This document shows positions 32,446 to 38,136 of a stretch of DNA of 38,136 nucleotides, piece by piece. Below the pieces are notes generated by a model. It made no database searches, was not told where the DNA came from, and saw only the letters and a program-made list of their open reading frames with translations. Numbering within the stretch: the first letter of the stretch is position 1; the number at the start of each line of letters is the position of its first letter. A program made the position numbers and the translations under genes. The DNA is from Bacteroidota bacterium (GTDB lineage: Bacteria > Bacteroidota > Bacteroidia > Chitinophagales > Saprospiraceae): NCBI GenBank assembly GCA_963169325.1, contig CAUJEY010000230.1, forward strand, positions 1 to 38,136, read 5' to 3'.

Positions 32446-35160
32446 ATGAAATATTATTTTTACTGCCTGCTGCTCTCTTGTTTTTTCATTTTCAAAACCG
32501 GGATCGTATCCGCCCAATGCACTGCCGATGCCGGAGCGGATATGACGCTCACCTGCACGATTACCGAAGTGGCGCTTGCGGGCGCTTCTAATGTGCCCAA
32601 TGCCACGTTCTCCTGGACCGGTCCCAATAACTTTACCTCAACAGTTTCAAATCCAACGGTCAACCTTCCGGGGCAATACGACCTGACAATCACCGATCCC
32701 GGAGACGGGTGTACGGCTACTGCCTCGGTATTAGTGTTGCAGGATATTGTGGCGCCGGTTTTTTCACTTACAGCCACTCCGACCTGCGACATTGACGGCA
32801 GCATCACAGCCGATGGCAGTCCGGCGTTTCAATACCTGTGGAATACACACGACACCACTTCCACGATAAACAATATCCCCAGCGGCACATATTGCGTAAC
32901 CGTTACTGCGCCGAACGGCTGTACGACCGCGGACTGCGCTGTGGTGGAGCAATTCCCACAAGCGTTGGTAGGCTCTTCTATTACGCAGCCGCTTGCAGAT
33001 AATAAAAACGGCTCTATCATTTTGACTCCGGTATCCATGGGTACTCCCTTGATTTATCAATGGTCGGGGCCAAACGGCTTTACGGCTACAACCCCGGGCA
33101 TAAGCGGACTTGGAGAGGGTACCTATGTCGTCACGGTTATAAATCCTGTTTCAGGCTGCATAACAGTGTACACGTACATCTTGATTCGGATCTATTTACC
33201 GCTTACTATTTATAATATCGTCAATTGCGACGGTTTGGTGCATTTTCAGATTTCGCCGGCCGAGCCGCCTTACACCATTTCCTGGGGAAATGAATCGCAG
33301 GTGGTTACACAACCTGCCGGGGCTATTTTCCTGGCGCCGGGCACTTATACGATTACGGTGACAGATGGCAATAATACGAGTGAAACCGCTACAGTTGTGG
33401 TCCCGCCGGTATCCCCGCCTTGTACTTTTATTGAAGGGGACATTCGATACGATGCAAACAACGACTGTCTGATTGGCGCCACAGAATCAGGGTTCGGCGG
33501 GCAGACAATCCGGGCAGAAGGCGGCGGCGCCCATTATTACGCACAAAGCGATGCCGACGGACATTACCGTCTCCGAATTCAACCGGGAAATTATTCGATT
33601 ACACTTTACCCAGGCAGTAGTCAGTATAATGCCTGTGATAACAATGTGCCGGTATTTATCGCCGCGGACGGCGATACCGCCACGGTTGATTTTTCTATTC
33701 AGGGGCCGGATGTAAATTGCCCTTCGCTTGAAGTAAACCTGAGTACGTCCCTCTTGCGTCGCTGTTTTGACAACAATTTTTATTATCTCCACTATCGCAA
33801 CGCCAGCCTGGCCCATGCAACCGATGCTTATATCGACCTTACGCTTGACCCATTACTGGAGATGGTCAGTGCTTCGCAGCCCTATTCGGATATGGGCAAC
33901 GGTATTTTTCGATTCCAGTTGGGGACTGTTCAATCATTCAACCCTGGATTTATCTGGGTGCGAGTAGCCGTTTCCTGCGATGCCGTACTCGGACAAACCC
34001 ACTGCACCGAAGCGCACATCTTTCCCGACACCCTTTGCGAGCCGGCCAACCCGCTTTGGTCGGGCGCCCTGCTACAGGTGTCCTCCCGTTGCGACGGCGA
34101 CTCCCTGCGTTTCATCCTGAAAAATACCGGAACGGCGCCCATGAGTGAACTCCTGGAGTATATCGTCATCGAAGACGGTACAATGGGGCTGCAAGGCGGC
34201 TCGCCACCGCTCGCCGCCGGCGATTCCATGATCGTGAGCGTTCCGGCTACCGGCGCCACCTGGCACATTGAAGCGAAACAGGAACCTTTTGCACCACCGG
34301 CCCCGCTCCCTGAACGTTCTGTGGAAGGCTGCGTGACGTCCGGAACTTTTAATTTGGGTTATATCAATCAGTTCACATTGGGCGATGATGTTCCCTGGAT
34401 CGATGAAAATTGCACCCCCAACACGGGCGCCTACGATCCCAATGACAAACAGGGCTTCCCCACGGGCTTCGGCGCCAAACACTACATCCGCCCCGGCACC
34501 GAATTAGAATACCTCATCCGGTTCCAAAACACCGGCACCGATACGGCCTTCAGCGTCGTCATTCGCGACACCTTATCCGAATGGCTCGATCCGCTCACAG
34601 TCCGGTCCGGCGCAAGCAGCCACCCTTACCGCTTTGAACTCACCGGCGCGGGCACGCTGATCTTTGATTTTCAAAATATCCTGCTGCCCGACAGCAACGT
34701 GAACGAAGCAGCTTCGCACGGTTTCGTACAGTTCCGCATCCGCCCCCGCGCCGATGTGCCGCTGGAAACGGATATTTTCAACAATGCCGCCATTTATTTT
34801 GATTTCAACGATCCTATCATCACCAATACCACCACGCACCGTATCGGAGAAAACTTCATCAGCGTAGGCCTCTGGCAACCCGAAAAGCCGGCATACACCG
34901 TCAGTATATCTCCCCACCCGCTCACCGACGCCAGCTGGATCAGTGTCGCCGGTCTGACGACTCCCAGTCGTCTGACCGGTAATACGCCCGGCAACTTCCA
35001 CCTAAGCATTTTCGACCTCACGGGCCGGCAAGTGCGCGCGCTAAGCGCCGCAGAGCCGCGATTTTTGCTGCGCAAAGACGATTTACCGGAAGGGACGTAT
35101 TTGTTTAAGGTGGACGTGGATGGGGTGCCCCTTGGAACTGGGAAATTGGTGGTGTTTTGA
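32446..35160 (+). CDS. SprB-repeat / Ig-like surface protein with T9SS sorting domain, copy 2
   Basis: The 904-residue paralogue of the 6880-10347 protein has a signal peptide (1-24, ending VSAQ), one Ig-like module of the CTADAGADMTLTC type (25-108), and two to three shorter SprB-like modules (about 108-320). An SdrD-B-like segment follows (IEGDIRYDANNDCLIGATESGFGG, about 328-395), then a middle domain with LSTSLLRRCFDNNFYYLHY, the YDPNDKQGFPTGFG region (about 655-810) and the T9SS type A sorting domain (about 818-904). It is 251 residues shorter than copy 1, mainly because three Ig-like modules are missing. The last 240 codons are almost identical in DNA to copy 1, while the N-terminal half has clearly diverged. 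Predicted surface adhesin. Confidence 0.88.
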   Translation: MKYYFYCLLLSCFFIFKTGIVSAQCTADAGADMTLTCTITEVALAGASNVPNATFSWTGPNNFTSTVSNPTVNLPGQYDLTITDPGDGCTATASVLVLQDIVAPVFSLTATPTCDIDGSITADGSPAFQYLWNTHDTTSTINNIPSGTYCVTVTAPNGCTTADCAVVEQFPQALVGSSITQPLADNKNGSIILTPVSMGTPLIYQWSGPNGFTATTPGISGLGEGTYVVTVINPVSGCITVYTYILIRIYLPLTIYNIVNCDGLVHFQISPAEPPYTISWGNESQVVTQPAGAIFLAPGTYTITVTDGNNTSETATVVVPPVSPPCTFIEGDIRYDANNDCLIGATESGFGGQTIRAEGGGAHYYAQSDADGHYRLRIQPGNYSITLYPGSSQYNACDNNVPVFIAADGDTATVDFSIQGPDVNCPSLEVNLSTSLLRRCFDNNFYYLHYRNASLAHATDAYIDLTLDPLLEMVSASQPYSDMGNGIFRFQLGTVQSFNPGFIWVRVAVSCDAVLGQTHCTEAHIFPDTLCEPANPLWSGALLQVSSRCDGDSLRFILKNTGTAPMSELLEYIVIEDGTMGLQGGSPPLAAGDSMIVSVPATGATWHIEAKQEPFAPPAPLPERSVEGCVTSGTFNLGYINQFTLGDDVPWIDENCTPNTGAYDPNDKQGFPTGFGAKHYIRPGTELEYLIRFQNTGTDTAFSVVIRDTLSEWLDPLTVRSGASSHPYRFELTGAGTLIFDFQNILLPDSNVNEAASHGFVQFRIRPRADVPLETDIFNNAAIYFDFNDPIITNTTTHRIGENFISVGLWQPEKPAYTVSISPHPLTDASWISVAGLTTPSRLTGNTPGNFHLSIFDLTGRQVRALSAAEPRFLLRKDDLPEGTYLFKVDVDGVPLGTGKLVVF

Positions 35161-35170
35161 ATATTTTCTC

Positions 35171-35301
35171 GCAGAGCGTAGATTACACATTTTTCACGCA
35201 ATGGCGCAAAGTCGCAAAGTGAGAGGGGAGGTAATAAGTTTATCCCCTCTCACTTTGCGTCTTTGCGCCTTTGCGTGAAAAATGTGTAATCTACACTCTG
35301 C
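35171..35301. repeat. Palindrome with 59-base arms, TTTGCGCCTTTGCGT family
   Basis: Arm 1 (35171-35229) and arm 2 (35243-35301) pair at 56 of 59 positions around a 13-base loop. The arms contain CGCAAAG units of the kind I know from many bacterial genomes. The element follows the stop of SprB-repeat protein 2 and covers the last codons and stop codon of the convergent membrane-protein gene. Confidence 0.9.
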
Positions 35302-35983
35302 GCCTTTGAGTGAAATTAATGCGATTTCCGCTTTGACTGAAATTTTTGAAAATTGCCGGTAAAAATGGCAAAACACTTAACAAAATGAACATCAAGCCTG
35401 ACGGCCACAAATCGATTAAGTGTTGCCGGAAAACACGAGCTTGTTCAGATTTCCTTTCCATTTCTATCCTGGTTTTTACTTGCTCCCGTTCCAAGGCGAC
35501 AGTTCCACAGAAAAAAACCGGCGAAAATTGGTTTTCCCGGTTTTCTTTCTCCTGGTAGTAGGCATGAATATCATTTTCGAGTGTTACAAAATGGTCAACT
35601 CCGGCAATGTTGCACAGATTTAATGTTTGCACGAAAACGCCATGCGTAGCTTGTTTTTCAAAATGAAAATGAATCCCGTGCACGGTGTCCCGCGTTCGTA
35701 TCATCTCCTGTAATGCGCTACTGGCATTATCAAGTTGTTTTCTGACTCTTTCCTGGTTATCTGCGCCCATATTGATTTGGTGAAAATGCCGTTTCGGTGG
35801 GTGAAAGAATATGGTAGCCTGGTCGCCCCGTTTGATGTAGGATTCCTTGGTGATTCGAAATACCTTCAGCAGGCGATATTGCCTGTTGGTGTTTGCCTCG
35901 AATAGAAAAACGATACAAAACAGGGGTAATAGGAACAGGCTGATCCAGCCGGGCCGGTATAAGATTATTTTACGTCGTTTCAT
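35291..35983 (-). CDS. Small membrane protein of unknown function
   Basis: The 230-residue protein has an N-terminal membrane span after a basic start (MKRRKIILYRPGWISLFLLPLFCIVFLFEA). A periplasmic alpha/beta domain of about 140 residues and a second span near the C terminus (LWPSGLMFILLSVLPFLPAIF) follow. The arrangement vaguely recalls ExbD/TolR-type proteins, but I cannot support that assignment. The last residues and the stop codon (35291-35293) lie inside the right arm of the palindrome at 35171-35301, so the native C terminus may have been changed when the repeat arose. Confidence 0.6.
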   Translation of the reverse strand: MKRRKIILYRPGWISLFLLPLFCIVFLFEANTNRQYRLLKVFRITKESYIKRGDQATIFFHPPKRHFHQINMGADNQERVRKQLDNASSALQEMIRTRDTVHGIHFHFEKQATHGVFVQTLNLCNIAGVDHFVTLENDIHAYYQEKENRENQFSPVFFCGTVALEREQVKTRIEMERKSEQARVFRQHLIDLWPSGLMFILLSVLPFLPAIFKNFSQSGNRINFTQRRRV

Positions 35984-36058
35984 CCCTTGCAGGATGCCTG
36001 TGCGAGATGTTTTGGCGTATAGCCGTCGTGCCCTAACTGGCAGACGCCCCCGCCCGGC

Positions 36059-37780
36059 TTAGCACCCAAGCAGCGCCAACCCATTAGACTCCCCCCATTC
36101 TTTCACCACATCGAGATATATTTTTCCCGGCAGGGCGTTGCAAAAGGAACGCACCTGCACGATCTGCCGGTGTTGGTTTACTTCGATGGTGGCGTGCCGG
36201 TCCAGCACCCGGTCGTCTGCACTGTAGGTCCGGAGCGACCAGATTGAAGTAAATCCGCTATGACATTGATGGCTGTAGGTTGCAACGCAGTGGTGCATGA
36301 CCGCGCTTTCTTTATGCATTTCTTCCGAATTGGTGAGTTGCACAATCCGCAGGGCAGCCGTTTCATTCGGGAGCGGCGCCGCTTGGTATTCCGGAATATC
36401 CCAGCGATCCCAGCGCAGATACTGCCCGCCGGCCAGATACGGCTCGCGCTCGTGCCAGGTCTCCACCCGGCGAACCAAGGCGGCCACGCTGCGCCCTTTC
36501 ATGGTGAAAGATTCGCCTTGCTCCCGCCGTTGATGGCGGATATAATCCAACACGCCATGACATTCGGCCAGGCGCGCCTCGCCGGCGTGCAACACGAACC
36601 AACGGATCACACTTTCCCAAAAGGTTTGGTCGGAAAAATCGCCGCCCAACGCATACCATATCTCCTGGAACAAGGCGTTGTCGCCACCCAGCGCAGTTAC
36701 CTGGGCATATCGGAGTGCGTCAGTCATGCCGGCGACATCCCGGTCTGCCTGCGCGAATACGTGCGCCATCCGATGGGTCAGGGAAATCGGCAAGCCGGGC
36801 GCCGTGAGCGGAGAGCCGCCCCGGGCCAAATGCCGGATTGCCGGCAGGTACCGTTCCTCGTCCTGTCCGGGCAGGAAATTATCCAAATGTCGCACCGCAA
36901 AAGGCGGAAGCCAGAGAAAAGCCTGCCGGATGGAAACGCCGTGAAAAGCCCGGTAAAGGCGCTGCCATACCTCCTCCTTGATGCAGGACAACACCAAAGC
37001 GCGGCGGCGGCGCCAGAGCCAAACGAGAAACCAGGTGCGCGACCAGCCGCCCGCGAATACCGGCCATTCGCCGTTAAAACGTTGTTCGACCAGCGGGCGA
37101 AGCTCTTCGAAAAACTGCGTCAACGCCAACGCCAAATTGCGCAACGTGAGCGGATGCATGGCCTCCGGGCGAATACCCATATTCTCAACAGACAGGAGCG
37201 ACCAGGTTTGGAAAAACTGCTGATAACCCAGGCAATCCCGGGTTTTTGCCGTAGCGCCAAGCGCTTCTGTCAGAAATTCGAACCAAAGTTTGTGTAATTT
37301 CTGATTCCAGCGGGCCGGGGAAAACCTGCGCCAGTCTACCTGGGTTTTGTTGTGATGCCAGGCGCTAAAAGCGGCTTGAAACAGCGGCTGCCCTACCGGA
37401 ATCATCAACTCCATCTTGTCGAGCACTTTGCGCAGCCAGGTAAAATAACCCAGCACGGCGGACAGCCGGTAGCCGCTTTTTTCCAGGTTCAGGGCATGCT
37501 CCAGTGTATGTCGCCAATAGGCGTGGTTGGCATACAAGGCGGGGGTTTCCGGTAATATTTCTTCGAGCACCAGTACCAGGTAACCTCGAAAACAATGCTC
37601 CCGTTTTATTTCGGCAGCCATCTGCTGGTGCAATTCCTGGCACTTCAGCACTTCATGCAATCGCACTACGATATCGGCCAACATCTGGTCGCGCAGGATG
37701 TCGAAGCGGCTGTCCTGAAATACAGCCGCCAGATCGGCCGGAAAAATTTCCGGTATTTTGGAGAAAGGTATCGGTTCCAT
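36059..37780 (-). CDS. PcfJ-like domain protein
   Basis: The 573-residue protein (from the ATG at 37780; an ATG at 37804 would add eight residues) has a long helical N-terminal part rich in Trp and Arg. A C-terminal PcfJ-like domain follows with the pattern VQLTNSEEMHKESAVMHHCVATY, CHSGFTSIWSL and ATIEVNQHRQIVQVRSFCNALP. PcfJ was named from a conjugative plasmid, but chromosomal homologues with the conserved M.HCV.. motif are widespread and of unknown function. No other conjugation or plasmid gene is visible here, so context does not support a mobile role. The stop is 75 bases from the membrane-protein start. Confidence 0.7.
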   Translation of the reverse strand: MEPIPFSKIPEIFPADLAAVFQDSRFDILRDQMLADIVVRLHEVLKCQELHQQMAAEIKREHCFRGYLVLVLEEILPETPALYANHAYWRHTLEHALNLEKSGYRLSAVLGYFTWLRKVLDKMELMIPVGQPLFQAAFSAWHHNKTQVDWRRFSPARWNQKLHKLWFEFLTEALGATAKTRDCLGYQQFFQTWSLLSVENMGIRPEAMHPLTLRNLALALTQFFEELRPLVEQRFNGEWPVFAGGWSRTWFLVWLWRRRRALVLSCIKEEVWQRLYRAFHGVSIRQAFLWLPPFAVRHLDNFLPGQDEERYLPAIRHLARGGSPLTAPGLPISLTHRMAHVFAQADRDVAGMTDALRYAQVTALGGDNALFQEIWYALGGDFSDQTFWESVIRWFVLHAGEARLAECHGVLDYIRHQRREQGESFTMKGRSVAALVRRVETWHEREPYLAGGQYLRWDRWDIPEYQAAPLPNETAALRIVQLTNSEEMHKESAVMHHCVATYSHQCHSGFTSIWSLRTYSADDRVLDRHATIEVNQHRQIVQVRSFCNALPGKIYLDVVKEWGESNGLALLGC

Positions 37781-38066
37781 AATATAACATCGTTCCGTCC
37801 CCATTGCGGGGGCGGGCGTCCGAGCCGTTTGATAAGCATCATTGCTTGTGGTTTGTGTGTAAAAAAAAGTATGCGATTTGAGCCGGCGGGGATGGCGTCC
37901 CCTGTTGGCTTTACATCAGTCAAAGACTACGGGCCTAAATGAAATCGGGCGGAAAAAAGTTCCTTACATGAGTCATCCCGAATTTTTAGGGAAATATGAA
38001 TTTCGTAAAAACATGCGCCGATATTGGATGTATAAGACATCCCGGTTACGACTGCTCGCGCGTATT

Positions 38067-38087
38067 GGGCGGGGACAAGCCCCGCCC
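38067..38087. repeat. GC-rich REP-like hairpin
   Basis: Arms GGGCGGGG and CCCCGCCC surround the loop ACAAG, followed by CCTACGAAGGG. This is a common intergenic repeat type. The rest of 37781-38136 shows no convincing gene; frames there are short and run through this repeat. Confidence 0.75.
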
Positions 38088-38136
38088 CTACGAAGGGAAT
38101 CGCTACATCTGTGTTACGAATGGGCATTTATGCTGG

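Noticed and set aside
36059-37780. Conjugative element suggested by the PcfJ-like domain
   Set aside because: No relaxase, coupling protein or type IV secretion genes in the window; PcfJ-like proteins are also common on chromosomes.
37927-38127. 66-codon minus-strand frame at the right end
   Set aside because: Runs through the GC-rich hairpin, whose translation gives the familiar GAGLVPAQ-like repeat artefact.

Overview
The window looks like chromosomal DNA of a Bacteroidota bacterium, most likely of the Saprospiraceae or a close relative. Four things point that way: a compact 289-residue RpoD without region 1.1, three large secreted proteins with type IX secretion (T9SS) C-terminal sorting domains, SprB-type repeats, and promoters of the TAnnTTTG type. 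Most flanking genes are GC-rich; several accessory stretches are clearly AT-richer.

Layout. 1-2953: housekeeping genes (a PLP-dependent Cys/Met enzyme, a DUF2461 protein, a histidine-phosphatase lipoprotein, a SnoaL-like protein). 3036-10347: T9SS surface-protein locus 1, with a choice-of-anchor-B protein and a helical TPR-like protein transcribed divergently from a 1155-residue Ig/SprB-repeat adhesin; a five-hairpin array lies between the divergent genes. 10569-13624: a membrane pentapeptide-repeat protein, a lipoprotein and a zinc-finger/pRiA4b-ORF3-like protein. 13821-15788: an RloA/RloB (AbiL-type) defence pair whose rloB is split by one extra base. 15934-16922: initiator tRNA-Met and an orphan lantibiotic-dehydratase C-terminal (SpaB_C) protein. 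17035-20330: an outer-membrane barrel protein, coaX and rpoD on the minus strand, with two very long perfect or near-perfect palindromes between coaX and rpoD. 20573-23071: pbpC.

23098-30166 is the most interesting part: a minus-strand set encoding a divergent SIR2-like/EAD11-like protein, a membrane-anchored nSTAND1 NTPase (start/stop overlap), two paralogous coiled-coil/TPR/outer-membrane-barrel proteins and an EGF-like lipoprotein. The set is bracketed by a direct duplication of the last 121 codons of pbpC. The two copies differ at 10 bases, all of them silent. I read this as an acquired, probably conflict-related, envelope-spanning signalling island inserted at the 3' end of pbpC.

30852-35160 is locus 2, a second copy of the divergent TPR-like/adhesin module, in the same orientation as locus 1 and with the same leader geometry. 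It is followed by a 59-bp-arm palindrome, a small membrane protein, and a PcfJ-like protein (to 37780). The last 350 bases hold only a short GC-rich hairpin.
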